From an uncultured Bacteroidales bacterium (GTDB lineage: Bacteria; Bacteroidota; Bacteroidia; Bacteroidales; UBA932), in NCBI GenBank assembly GCA_900316955.1, contig ONEX01000011.1, positions 1-64,000 of the forward strand: DNA of 64,000 nt, given 5' to 3'. Shown piece after piece: positions 1 to 7,840 of the stretch (positions are counted from its first letter, which is position 1; each line of letters starts with the position of its first letter). Both the position numbers and the translations under genes were made by a program. The notes beneath the pieces were generated by a model. The model was not told the origin of the DNA. It saw only the letters and a program-made list of their open reading frames with translations, and did no database searches.

Positions 1-57
1 GATGTCGATGACCTGGTCATAATAAAGCGACATCTTACGTGTCTTACATTGAAACAT

Positions 58-87
58 GTTAACTCTTAGTTGTGAGTCAACTTTTTT
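58..87 (+). terminator. possible rho-independent terminator
   Basis: GTTAACTC (58-65) pairs with GAGTCAAC (74-81) with one A-C mismatch and is followed by six T residues (82-87). It would end a plus-strand gene lying left of the window; one reading frame closes with a double TAA at 20-25, which would suit such a gene end. The stem is short and no gene is visible to confirm it. Confidence 0.35.
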
Positions 88-118
88 CAGTTAAAGACAT
101 ACAAGCATTTTTGTCTTT

Positions 119-155
119 TGCTCGTACAGGTCCATGAGTTGGACCTGTACGAGCA
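119..155. repeat. 16-bp perfect hairpin downstream of metY
   Basis: Positions 119-134 are the exact reverse complement of 140-155, with a 5-base loop. The arm contains GTACAGGTCC, which differs from the GTACAAGTCT core of the 154-bp repeats elsewhere in the window at two of ten positions. It lies 7 bases past the metY stop but has no T-run on either side, so it may be a degenerate relative of those repeats or a simple 3'-end stabilising hairpin. Confidence 0.6.
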
Positions 156-162
156 GTTTCGT

Positions 163-1452
163 TTACGAAATCTGGTCGAACGCCTGCGAAAGATCGGCGA
201 TGAGGTCGTCCACGTGCTCCGTGCCGATGGACAGGCGGATCGTGCTCTGGTAGATGCCCTGATCCGTGAGCTCCGCTTCCGTGAGCTGGGAATGCGTCGT
301 GGTCGCGGGGTGGATGACGAGGGACTTCACGTCCGCCACATTGGCGAGGAGGGAGAAGATTTCCAGCGAGTCGATGAACTTGAAGGCTTCTTCCCGGCCG
401 CCCTTGATCTCGAAGGTGAAGATGGAACCGCCGCCGTTCGGGAAGTACTTCTGGTACGTCGCGTGGTCGGGATGGTCCGGCAGGGACGGGTGGTTGACCT
501 TGGCCACCTGCGGATGCTTGGACAGGAAGTCCACGATTTTCAGCGCGTTGGCCACGTGCCGCTCGACGCGTAGGGAGAGCGTTTCCAGGCCCTGAAGGAA
601 GATGAAGCAGCTCACCGGGGAGAGCGTCGCGCCGGTGTCCCGGAGCAGGATGGCGCGGGCGCGGGTGATGTAGGCGGCGGGGCCGACGGCATCGGCAAAG
701 ACGATCCCGTGGTAGCTGTTCTCGGGCTCCGTGAACTGCGGGAACTTGCCGGACGCCTTCCAGTCGAACTTGCCGGAGTCCACGATGACGCCGCCGATGG
801 TGGTGCCGTGGCCGCCGATGAACTTCGTGGCGGAATGGACCACGATGTCCGCACCCAGCTCGATGGGCCGGAGCAGGAACGGAGTCGCGAAAGTGTTGTC
901 CACCACGAGCGGGATCCGGTGCCGATGGGCGATGGCCGCCACTTTCTCGATGTCGATGACGTTGCCGTTGGGGTTGCCGAAGGTCTCGATGAACAGGAGC
1001 TTCGTCTCCGGACGGATGGCCTTCTCGAAGTTATTCAGGTCGGCCGGGTCCACGAAGGTGGTCGAGATGCCGTAGGGCACGAGCGTGTGCTGCAGGAGGT
1101 CGTAGGTGCCGCCATAGATGGTCTTGGCCGCCACGACGTGGTCGCCCGCGCGGGTGATGTTCAGGATCGCGTAGGTGATGGCGGCGGCGCCGGAGGCCAC
1201 GGCGAGCGCGCCTACGCCGCCTTCCAGCGCGGCGATGCGCTGCTCCAGGATGTCCTGGGTGGTGTTGGTCAGGCGGCTGTAGATGTTGCCGGGATCCGCC
1301 AGGCCGAAGCGGGCGGCCGCGTGGGCGCTGTTATGGAAGACGTAGGAAGAAGTCTGATAAATAGGAACCGCGCGGGCGTCGGATGCGGGATCGGCGTGCT
1401 CCTGGCCTACGTGGAGCTGAAGGGTTTCGAAGTGGAGTTTCTGCGTTGCCAT
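163..1452 (-). CDS. metY: O-acetylhomoserine aminocarboxypropyltransferase (sulfhydrylase)
   Basis: This is a PLP-dependent cytoplasmic enzyme of the Cys/Met metabolism family that makes homocysteine from O-acetylhomoserine and sulfide. The 429 residues match the usual length of MetY. Family landmarks are the N-terminal HFETLQLHVGQ segment, the VASGAAAI phosphate-binding region near residue 85, the VDNTFATP segment near 184, and the PLP lysine in SATKFIGGHG (K210). The C-terminus has the VKSLVIHPATTTHSQL segment typical of gamma-family enzymes. It is divergently oriented to an Lrp/AsnC regulator, which suggests but does not prove amino-acid-dependent control. The start ATG at 1452 follows a well-placed promoter. 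Confidence 0.95.
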   Translation of the reverse strand: MATQKLHFETLQLHVGQEHADPASDARAVPIYQTSSYVFHNSAHAAARFGLADPGNIYSRLTNTTQDILEQRIAALEGGVGALAVASGAAAITYAILNITRAGDHVVAAKTIYGGTYDLLQHTLVPYGISTTFVDPADLNNFEKAIRPETKLLFIETFGNPNGNVIDIEKVAAIAHRHRIPLVVDNTFATPFLLRPIELGADIVVHSATKFIGGHGTTIGGVIVDSGKFDWKASGKFPQFTEPENSYHGIVFADAVGPAAYITRARAILLRDTGATLSPVSCFIFLQGLETLSLRVERHVANALKIVDFLSKHPQVAKVNHPSLPDHPDHATYQKYFPNGGGSIFTFEIKGGREEAFKFIDSLEIFSLLANVADVKSLVIHPATTTHSQLTEAELTDQGIYQSTIRLSIGTEHVDDLIADLSQAFDQIS

Positions 1453-1474
1453 AATTCGTGTGTTTTTCTGCTTG

Positions 1475-1505
1475 CAAAGTTATGGCGCGTGGAGATTTCA
1501 AACAA
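1475..1505 (-). promoter_or_regulatory. metY promoter
   Basis: On the minus strand TAACTTTG (1482-1475) fits the Bacteroidota -7 consensus TAnnTTTG, with a TTG (1505-1503) 20 nt upstream. Predicted transcription start is about 18-20 nt before the metY ATG. It interleaves with the divergent lrp promoter. Confidence 0.6.
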
Positions 1506-1510
1506 GAAAC

Positions 1511-1541
1511 TTGGAAAAATAGGTGTTTTCCGCTAAATTTG
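1511..1541 (+). promoter_or_regulatory. promoter of the Lrp/AsnC gene
   Basis: TTG at 1511-1513 and TAAATTTG at 1534-1541 are separated by 20 nt, matching the Bacteroidota promoter. The two divergent promoters share about 70 bp, so one bound regulator could affect both. Confidence 0.6.
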
Positions 1542-1607
1542 CCACCAGCAACAGGGAAACCGTTCACATAGACTGTGGATAAAGTCCCCCTGGCAGAAGA
1601 ATCCACT

Positions 1608-2072
1608 ATGGCCGAAACCATCGACAAGACTGACATTCAGATCCTTCGCGTCCTCCAGGAGAACGCCCGCATCACCGTCAAGGACCTCGCCCTCAAGGTC
1701 CACCTCTCCCCGACCCCCGTCTTCGAACGCCTCCATCGGCTGGAAAACGAAGGCTACATCCGCAAGTACACGGCCGTTCTGGACGCCGCCAAGCTGGGCC
1801 GCGGCTTCCTCGTCTTCTGCAGCGTCCGCCTGCGCCGGATGGGCAAGGACATCGCCAACGACTTCGTGAACCGGGTCAAGGACATCCCCGAAGTGGCCGA
1901 ATGCTACAACATCTCCGGCGACTTCGACTACCTCCTGAAAATCTACGCCCCCGACATGCAGTACTACAACGACTTCCTCATCAACACCCTCGGCACCATC
2001 GACAGCCTCGGCTCCGTCCAGAGTTCCTTCGTGATGAGCGAAATCAAGAACAGCTGCGGCCTGCCGCTGTAG
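1608..2072 (+). CDS. Lrp/AsnC family transcriptional regulator
   Basis: A 154-residue DNA-binding regulator. Residues 1-60 form the winged helix-turn-helix (DLALKVHLSPTPVFERLHRLENEGYI), and residues 65-150 the RAM ligand-binding domain, with the conserved GDFDYLLKI segment. The reading frame is open from a GTG at 1575, but ATG 1608 gives the standard MAETIDKTDIQIL start and is preferred. Family members sense amino acids and form octamers. Its divergent arrangement with metY makes sulfur amino acid metabolism a likely target (inference). Confidence 0.9.
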   Translation: MAETIDKTDIQILRVLQENARITVKDLALKVHLSPTPVFERLHRLENEGYIRKYTAVLDAAKLGRGFLVFCSVRLRRMGKDIANDFVNRVKDIPEVAECYNISGDFDYLLKIYAPDMQYYNDFLINTLGTIDSLGSVQSSFVMSEIKNSCGLPL

Positions 2073-2461
2073 GCGCCGGCCCCTCCCCTTTTTCCTCACC
2101 GGCGCCAACAAGAGGCCTGGCCGGCTCCCCAAAACAGGCCATACCTGCGCCAACCCTCGTGAACCCGCACGAGCCCTCGCATCCCTCCGTGAACCCTTAT
2201 GTACTTGACAGGATGTACATGTCTCGCATGTACACCGGAACTGCCTCCAAGAGCTGTTTCCTGGTACAAGTCTCCTCGGAAATGGCCCTAGAAGGCCGAT
2301 GGGTAAAAGACTTGAACAGAAATCACACTCTTAAAGCGTATGGACTTGTACAAGCCAGACTTGTACACTGGGGAGAGGCAAAGGCTTGGCTTATTATCCT
2401 AAGCCGGGTTTGCCTGCCGGCCCTACAGCGGTTTACCTTGATGAAACCGATCAATTGGAAT
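2073..2461. other. intergenic region carrying repeat copy A
   Basis: No credible gene. Besides the 154-bp element at 2214-2367, a half-motif GTACTTGACA sits just upstream (2201-2210). The rest shows no recognisable signal. The region lies between convergent genes. Confidence 0.6.
2214..2367. repeat. 154-bp composite palindromic repeat, copy A
   Basis: Four copies of a GTACAAGTCT-type core occur at element offsets 1-22, 51-60, 95-104 and 136-154, the last two inverted relative to the first two. The ends are near-complementary terminal inverted repeats (TGTACATGTCTCGC... and ...AAGCCAGACTTGTACA). Copies B, C1, C2 and D in this window share the same geometry. Confidence 0.85.
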
Positions 2462-2821
2462 CTAGTCGCTGCTAAAGGAATGGAGTCTGAAAGAGAAATA
2501 CCCTTTGCCGTCCAGGTACGCAAGCGCGTCACTAAGCAGGGCCTGCTTCCTGTCCTCATCCAGATCGGAATGGAAAATGATGTCGATGAATGTCTCCAGA
2601 CCGTGGTCAGAAATCTTCTCGGTTTCCACAAGATACCGGACAGGGTTCTCCTGGTGCAATAACATCTCCAGGTCTATCGGACAGCCGGCCATACCGAACT
2701 CTTCCTTGATATCCGTCAGGGAATAATCCGGCTTGTTGCCGTCCAGCAGCCCCAGTCTCCGGGCGATCATCAGCAGCATCTCGCCCAGGCGGTCAATCTC
2801 TCTAAGGATATAATCTTCCAT
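2462..2821 (-). CDS. conserved hypothetical protein, third gene of an ECF sigma operon
   Basis: A 119-residue soluble acidic protein without signal peptide or membrane segment, beginning MEDYILREIDRLGEMLLMIARRLGLL and looking mainly helical. I do not recognise a named domain. It follows the membrane protein gene with a 1-base gap and the sigma factor gene before that, so it is almost certainly cotranscribed. A role in the same signalling pathway, for example as a cytoplasmic partner of the membrane protein, is an inference from position only. Confidence 0.75.
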   Translation of the reverse strand: MEDYILREIDRLGEMLLMIARRLGLLDGNKPDYSLTDIKEEFGMAGCPIDLEMLLHQENPVRYLVETEKISDHGLETFIDIIFHSDLDEDRKQALLSDALAYLDGKGYFSFRLHSFSSD

Positions 2822-2822
2822 C

Positions 2823-3416
2823 TTATTCGTCTTTCATTTTGAGGCGCTCGATGATGGCATCGCAGGTATTTAGCAGACGCTTGGCGGAGTAATACTCCAG
2901 GACCAATGTCCCTACACATAGAAGCGCGGCGAGGAGGCCTCTTCTCCACATCAGTTCGACGCTGATATTCATTGTAGTCATATGGAAGGTCGCCAGAATC
3001 ACGAAAAGAAAGAAAAGAACGCAGACTCCCGTCACGAGAATGACATACCTTTTCTTGAATTCTCGCAGAGATTCTGTCGTTGACAGGATGTCGCCATTGT
3101 AAATATCTTCTTCACGGATTCCCTTATACGCCCAGAATACGCCCAGGATAGCCAGTAAGCCGTAAATGATGATGGAAAGCGGAACCCACCAGTCAAATCC
3201 CTGGACATAACATAGGGCGGCCGCGATAATGAATAATGCGATTGACTCCGGAATCGATTTCTTTGAGAAGAACATCCTGCGCACATCCTTTTTCATCGCG
3301 TTCTGCATCAACTGCTCGTTGATGATCTGCTGCTTATCGAACCGTTCCTTCAATGCGGCGTAGTCCTGCCGCATCTGCTCCAGTTCCTGATTGATATCGA
3401 ATTCTTCCTTGTTCAT
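2823..3416 (-). CDS. four-helix membrane protein linked to ECF sigma factor
   Basis: A 197-residue protein with an N-terminal cytoplasmic coiled-coil stretch (residues 8-45, rich in Glu, Gln and Lys). Four predicted membrane segments follow, at about 57-72, 76-96, 125-147 and 157-170, then a charged C-terminal tail. It lies 11 bases after the sigma gene. By position it could be a non-classical anti-sigma factor, but no zinc-binding or FecR-type anti-sigma domain is visible, so this is inference. Confidence 0.75.
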   Translation of the reverse strand: MNKEEFDINQELEQMRQDYAALKERFDKQQIINEQLMQNAMKKDVRRMFFSKKSIPESIALFIIAAALCYVQGFDWWVPLSIIIYGLLAILGVFWAYKGIREEDIYNGDILSTTESLREFKKRYVILVTGVCVLFFLFVILATFHMTTMNISVELMWRRGLLAALLCVGTLVLEYYSAKRLLNTCDAIIERLKMKDE

Positions 3417-3427
3417 GGCACGAGTGA

Positions 3428-3910
3428 TTAAAGATTGGACTTTTTGAGTTCTTCTTTGATTCGATGCAATTGGAAGGAAACATTCTTCACCGATATGCCC
3501 ATGATGGCGCCAATCTCCTCGTAGCTCAGGCCTTCGAGCCAGAGGAGAATGATGGCGCGGTCCACCAGGCCCAATTGATTGATGCGGGCATACAGGCGCT
3601 TGGTCTGCAGTGCCCGGTCGTCCGTATCCTCAAAGGGGTCGATGTCCACGCTCAGGGGGACGCGCTCTCCCATCGACCTCCTCTTTTTCTTGTTGGCATT
3701 GAGGCAGCAGTTGAGTGCGACCCGGTAAATCCAGGTCCGGACATCGGACTCCGCGCGGAAAGAATCGTAACCCTTCCAGAGTCTGATCAGAATCTCCTGG
3801 AAGAGGTCGTCGATCTCATCCGTGTCCTTCGAGAACATGTAGCACACCGAGTAGATAGTGCTCTTGTGCTCCCGGACCAATTGGGTGAATACTTGTTCCT
3901 TGTTATCCAT
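3428..3910 (-). CDS. ECF-type RNA polymerase sigma factor
   Basis: A 160-residue sigma-70 family factor containing only regions 2 and 4. Region 2 is seen in IYSVCYMFSKDTDEIDDLFQ and FRAESDVRTWIYRVALN (residues about 15-70). Region 4, with its helix-turn-helix, is seen in LEGLSYEEIGAIMGISVKNV (about 128-150). ATG at 3910 is preferred over an upstream TTG at 3916. It heads a three-gene operon with a membrane protein and a small cytoplasmic protein, the usual arrangement for envelope-responsive ECF factors in this phylum, although no FecR-like partner is present. Target promoters cannot be inferred. Confidence 0.92.
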   Translation of the reverse strand: MDNKEQVFTQLVREHKSTIYSVCYMFSKDTDEIDDLFQEILIRLWKGYDSFRAESDVRTWIYRVALNCCLNANKKKRRSMGERVPLSVDIDPFEDTDDRALQTKRLYARINQLGLVDRAIILLWLEGLSYEEIGAIMGISVKNVSFQLHRIKEELKKSNL

Positions 3911-3994
3911 TTTCAATCGAATCTACACCCGTTAGACAACAAATATCGCGAAAAACTATAAAAAACAGCACACATCCTTCCCTTCATCCCTCTT

Positions 3995-4144
3995 CGCCAA
4001 ACAGCCGCACATCAACCCCTATCAGGCGACCTTACATGGCCTATCGGCGTGCGCCAAGGGCCGATATCGGCCTATGCATCGGCACAGCGCACAGAATACG
4101 CCCTCCCGTGCGGCTGTTTGGCGGCCTAAGGGCCGATTTAGGCG
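3995..4144. repeat. inverted repeat and diverged dispersed repeat upstream of the 4193 gene
   Basis: CGCCAAACAGCCGCAC (3995-4010) is the exact reverse complement of 4108-4123, enclosing about 97 bp. The interior contains GGGCCGATATCGGCCTATG, which recurs with small changes near 13885-13905, and the right arm also recurs near 13946-13963. A further short inverted repeat, GCCTAA/TTAGGC, lies at 4125-4144. This looks like a non-coding repeat of unknown type. Confidence 0.6.
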
Positions 4145-4192
4145 CGGAAATGGCACGAAAAATGCGTATCTTGCAACGGAAACCTTAACGTT

Positions 4193-4531
4193 ATGGCTAT
4201 GCGCGAATTCCTTTATGATACCAAGCCCCTCCCCGAGGAGCCTGACGATCTCGTGGTCATCAACCCCACCCGGATCAATGAACCGGACGGCGCAATCCTG
4301 GTGTACCGCAAGGAGGGCGTCCTGGTGTTCGACGGGAAGCAGATTCCCATCGGCAAGATTGTCGAGGGGTACGTGTCCAACAGCAACAACAATCCTTATC
4401 TGCCGGTCGCGTACCACATCCTGCTGGCGATGGATGACAAGAACATCGTCCATATCCCCGCGGGGCAGGACTTCGAATGGGCCCAGGAGGCCCTGAAGCA
4501 GCTGCAGGCGGCGATGGCGCCCAAGGAATAG
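4193..4531 (+). CDS. conserved hypothetical protein, 112 residues
   Basis: A small soluble protein without signal peptide. It has a compact beta-rich middle (ILVYRKEGVLVFDGKQIPIGKIVEGYV, residues 35-62) and a helical C-terminus (EWAQEALKQLQAAMAP). A weak -7-like TATCTTGC lies at 4167-4174. I do not recognise the family. It is convergent with the DUF389 gene and is single-gene by context. Codon use resembles its neighbours, which supports a real gene. Confidence 0.7.
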   Translation: MAMREFLYDTKPLPEEPDDLVVINPTRINEPDGAILVYRKEGVLVFDGKQIPIGKIVEGYVSNSNNNPYLPVAYHILLAMDDKNIVHIPAGQDFEWAQEALKQLQAAMAPKE

Positions 4532-4540
4532 CCGAGCGGC

Positions 4541-5707
4541 CTACGGCTGAGCGGCCGGATTGATGGGCACGGTCGGGTCCACGACGAGGGACTCGACGAG
4601 CCGGGTCAGGGAATCGAGCCGGGCCTGGATGTGGTCCAGCTGCGCTTCCTTCTCCGCCAGGTCGCGGTCCGTCTTATCATAGATCTCCCGGATCATCGCG
4701 TTCATTTCCTCCCCGGTCATCCCGAGGGAGTGTTCCTTGATGACCAGCTGGTTGTCCTTGATCTTGTGGGCCCGGGCCGATGCGTAGAAGGCGGTCTGGG
4801 CATCGAAGGAAAGGGGCTCGCCGGTCAGGGAAATCTCCACCTTCCGCCCGTGGTCGTTGTAGATGTGCCAGTCGTAGATGTAGGAGCGGGACACCAGGCG
4901 GTTCTCCCGGACGAAGGCTTCCACGTTCCGCTCGAAGTTGTTGTCCTTCACCATGGCGATTGCGGAAATGATGCTCGGGATGACGACGATGGCGATGATG
5001 GTGCTCATCAGATGCCGCCGCTTCGTGGCCAGGGCCGGGTCGATGCCCGTCACCGTCTTGAAGCGCAAGTACTTGACCATCACGTAGGTGGCCAGCGTGA
5101 TGAAGACGGCATTGATGATGAACAGGTACATCGCCCCGAGGAAGAAATGCATGTTCAGGCAGGACAGGCCATAGCCCGCGGTACACAGGGGCGGCATCAG
5201 GGCCGTCGCGATGGCGACGCCCGCGATGGCCGTCCCGCGCTCCTTGCGGCTGTTCTCCAGGATGCCGGCCAGGCCGCCGAACAGGGCGATCAGGACGTCA
5301 TAGATGGTGGGACTCGTGCGGGCCTCCAGCTCCGTGGGATTGATCAGGTCCAGCGGGGACACGAGGAAGAACAGGGTCGACGCCCCCAGCGAGATGAGCA
5401 CCATCACCAGCACGTTCTTGACCGCCTGCTTGAGCAGGTCCAGGTCGTTGGTCCCGATGGCCAGGCCCATCCCGATAATCGGCCCCATCAGCGGGGAGAT
5501 GAGCATCGCGCCGATGATCACCGCCGTCGAGTTCACGTTCAGGCCGACGGACGCGATGATGATCGAGAACGCCAGGATCCAGGCGTTGGGGCCCCGGAAC
5601 CAGATGGCGCTCTTGATGCGCTGCGCCGCATCGTCGGTGTCTATGTGGTCGTAGATGTTCGCGTAATAGCGAATCGTCCGCTTCAGATAGTTCTTATCCC
5701 ACTTCAT
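4541..5707 (-). CDS. DUF389 family integral membrane protein
   Basis: A 388-residue protein of the DUF389 family (functionally unassigned). Residues about 40-240 hold the family core with six or so membrane helices, including the conserved SVGLNVNSTAVIIGAMLISPLMGP and ATALMPPLCTAGYGL segments. A soluble C-terminal domain follows, ending in a coiled coil (residues about 335-375: DKTDRDLAEKEAQLDHIQA...). Length fits the family. It stands alone, with a 57-base gap to the upstream epimerase gene. Transport or sensing roles have been suggested for the family, but nothing here tells which. Confidence 0.88.
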   Translation of the reverse strand: MKWDKNYLKRTIRYYANIYDHIDTDDAAQRIKSAIWFRGPNAWILAFSIIIASVGLNVNSTAVIIGAMLISPLMGPIIGMGLAIGTNDLDLLKQAVKNVLVMVLISLGASTLFFLVSPLDLINPTELEARTSPTIYDVLIALFGGLAGILENSRKERGTAIAGVAIATALMPPLCTAGYGLSCLNMHFFLGAMYLFIINAVFITLATYVMVKYLRFKTVTGIDPALATKRRHLMSTIIAIVVIPSIISAIAMVKDNNFERNVEAFVRENRLVSRSYIYDWHIYNDHGRKVEISLTGEPLSFDAQTAFYASARAHKIKDNQLVIKEHSLGMTGEEMNAMIREIYDKTDRDLAEKEAQLDHIQARLDSLTRLVESLVVDPTVPINPAAQP

Positions 5708-5764
5708 AACGTCCGCAAGATAAGGATTTTTCGGGGCACTTGCAAAGGCAGGCGCCCCGGTCCG

Positions 5765-6622
5765 CTAGAGCACGGTGATGGAATAGAGGAAGCTGTACTT
5801 GTCGCCGGGCGCGACGCAATGGATGTAGGTTCGGTCGGAAATGTCGCCGGTGAAGCCCTTCTTGTCGCAGAGGCCGTTCCAGGGCTCCAGGCACACGAAC
5901 GGGCAGCCCGGCTTGTAGGGCGCCCAGATGCCGTAGGCTTCCGCCAGCGGGCTGTCCACGCGCAGGAACGCTTTTCCTTCCTTGTCACATAGTTCCGTGG
6001 CCGCCACCTGCATCTCCTCGATGATCAATGCGTCGTGCGCGAAGGTCTCGTCCGTGACCGGCATTTCCGCCGGCAGGTGGACGGGCTCCTGCCGGGGGAC
6101 GCGGTTGCCGTCCTCCAGGTCGGAGACGACGACGGGGCACACGGGCCGGCAACAGGCGTCGTAGTAGCGCACATAGCCATGGACGGCATCCTTCGGGTCG
6201 TAATCCGGCAGCGTGAAGGCGGGGTGCGCGCCGATCTGGGCGTACAGGTCGCGCTTGTCCAGATTCAGGATGGTCCAGGTGATGTCCACCCGGTTCCCGT
6301 CCAGCTTATACTGCGCCTCCAGCGCAAAGCGATACGGGTAGTTCTCCGGCTGGACGTCCTTCATCACCAGGATGCCTTCCCCGGCCTCCTCGAACTCGCA
6401 GTCGCGGGCGAAGCCGTGCTGCTTCATCGTAAATACCTGGCCGTCAATGCGGATCTCGTTGTTGAACGGCTTGCCCACGGCCGGGAACAAGATGGGCGCG
6501 CGGCGGTTCCAGAACGCCGCATCGCCGCTCCACATATACTCCCGGCCTTTCCGGACCAGGCTCACCAGCTCCGCGCCGTGCGGAGCCACCTCGATGGATA
6601 TTACGTTGTTGGAAAGTTTCAT
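5765..6622 (-). CDS. aldose 1-epimerase family protein (LacX-like)
   Basis: A 285-residue protein of the galactose mutarotase fold, cytoplasmic, without signal peptide. Typical features are the start NNVISIEVAPHGAELVSL, the R in FWNRRAPILFPAVG, the QHGFARDCEFE segment (candidate catalytic histidine), the IGAHPAFTLPD segment (second conserved histidine) and a late glutamate in CLEPWNGL. It belongs to the LacX-like subgroup rather than the GalM subgroup (compare the galM gene at 31.2 kb). It follows the alpha/beta hydrolase gene with a 4-base gap, so the two are probably cotranscribed. Exact sugar substrate unknown. Confidence 0.85.
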   Translation of the reverse strand: MKLSNNVISIEVAPHGAELVSLVRKGREYMWSGDAAFWNRRAPILFPAVGKPFNNEIRIDGQVFTMKQHGFARDCEFEEAGEGILVMKDVQPENYPYRFALEAQYKLDGNRVDITWTILNLDKRDLYAQIGAHPAFTLPDYDPKDAVHGYVRYYDACCRPVCPVVVSDLEDGNRVPRQEPVHLPAEMPVTDETFAHDALIIEEMQVAATELCDKEGKAFLRVDSPLAEAYGIWAPYKPGCPFVCLEPWNGLCDKKGFTGDISDRTYIHCVAPGDKYSFLYSITVL

Positions 6623-6626
6623 AGGC

Positions 6627-7700
6627 TTACCAGTTCTTGCGGTCGAAGGTCCAGTCGGGATGGACCATCTTGCCGTATTCGTCGTTCATGAAGAGGGCGG
6701 AGTCGCCGACCTTGCCCTTGAGCTGCCAGTTGAGCCACAGGCGGCACGCGACGGCGTAAGCGCCGGCGTTCTTCTCGTAGTAAGTGCCGTGGTGACCGTC
6801 CAGCGTGGAAATCTTCACGACAGGAAGCTCCTTGATGCGCTTCCAGTCGCCGTTGGCGTTCTCGTAAGCCACATCGGCCGTGCCGCCGTTCAGGTAGAGC
6901 ATCGGCTGGTGAAGGTGCGCGAGAGACTCCTTGGAGGCGCCGCTCATGGACATCTCGCCGATGCCGGAGTTGAAGATCAGGCAGGTCTTGATGCGGGGGT
7001 CGTGGGCCACCGCCAGCACCTGGGCGCCGCCGCAGGACTGTCCCATCGCCGCGACCTTGTCCAGGTCGATGCGGTGATAGTAGTCGCTCGTCGCGTCGAT
7101 GTTCTTGTCCGTGAGCCAGTCCAGGGCCTCCAGCAGCTGGCGCGGATAGGTCCGGAACGGCGCCGGAGCGGGCGCGACCTTCTTGCCCTTGTTCTTCTTC
7201 GCGGCGGCCTCCGCGGCCTTCCGCGCCGCTTCCTGTTCCGCGGCCCGGGCCGCCAGCTCCGCCTCCGTGTAAGGAGTCAGGCGCTCGCCGTTGCCCATGA
7301 CAGCCACTTCCTTCGTCTCCGGGTACCAGCCCCGCACGACGCCCTTCCACTGCGCGTAGAACGCGTCGTCCGGCATGTCCTGATACGGGCCGATGGCGAG
7401 GACGATGTAGCCCCAGGAGGCCACCTCGCTGAGCAGGCGGCTCATTTCCAGGTTGTTGTTGGCGCAGGCGCCGTTGGCATACAGGAGCACGGGAATCTTC
7501 CCGTTCTCATCGACATATTTCTGGAGGTCCTTCGGACGGTAGATCGTGTGCGTAGGCAGGGAGGCGTCCTCCACAGCCACGGACTTCCAGGGGCCGGTTC
7601 CGCCGCCTTCGATCACCTGTTCCTGCTTCGTCTGCGCGAGGCAGACCGCGCCCGCGGCGAACACCGCCGCCGCCAGGGCCATAAGTCGCTTATTCTTCAT
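6627..7700 (-). CDS. secreted alpha/beta hydrolase
   Basis: A 357-residue protein with a Sec signal peptide (MKNKRLMALAAAVFAAGAVCLAQ). The nucleophile elbow is GQSCGG with Ser222. An oxyanion-side segment LLYANGACANNN lies near 72-84, and a late DGHHGTYY holds the likely catalytic histidine. ATG 7700 is preferred because the longer frame would add 47 residues before the signal peptide. Residues about 147-180 are an Ala/Glu/Lys-rich low-complexity insertion between beta strands. It is related to esterase/dienelactone-hydrolase-like enzymes; a carbohydrate esterase role is possible given the neighbouring sugar genes but unproven. Confidence 0.85.
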   Translation of the reverse strand: MKNKRLMALAAAVFAAGAVCLAQTKQEQVIEGGGTGPWKSVAVEDASLPTHTIYRPKDLQKYVDENGKIPVLLYANGACANNNLEMSRLLSEVASWGYIVLAIGPYQDMPDDAFYAQWKGVVRGWYPETKEVAVMGNGERLTPYTEAELAARAAEQEAARKAAEAAAKKNKGKKVAPAPAPFRTYPRQLLEALDWLTDKNIDATSDYYHRIDLDKVAAMGQSCGGAQVLAVAHDPRIKTCLIFNSGIGEMSMSGASKESLAHLHQPMLYLNGGTADVAYENANGDWKRIKELPVVKISTLDGHHGTYYEKNAGAYAVACRLWLNWQLKGKVGDSALFMNDEYGKMVHPDWTFDRKNW

Positions 7701-7778
7701 AGTAGCTCGATTGTTTCTGCTTTGTTGTAAGAATGTTTCTTTTTCTTGTCCATCGGTAACAAAATTACACAATCCACC

Positions 7779-7808
7779 TTGAGAAAGCAAAGAAATGCCG
7801 TACCTTTG
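7779..7808 (+). promoter_or_regulatory. uxuAB promoter
   Basis: TTG (7779-7781), 19 nt spacer, TACCTTTG (7801-7808): a near-ideal Bacteroidota promoter. It gives a leader of about 28 nt before the uxuA ATG at 7841. Confidence 0.75.
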
Positions 7809-7840
7809 TGTGGTAATGAACCCTAAAAAGCAGAAAGACA

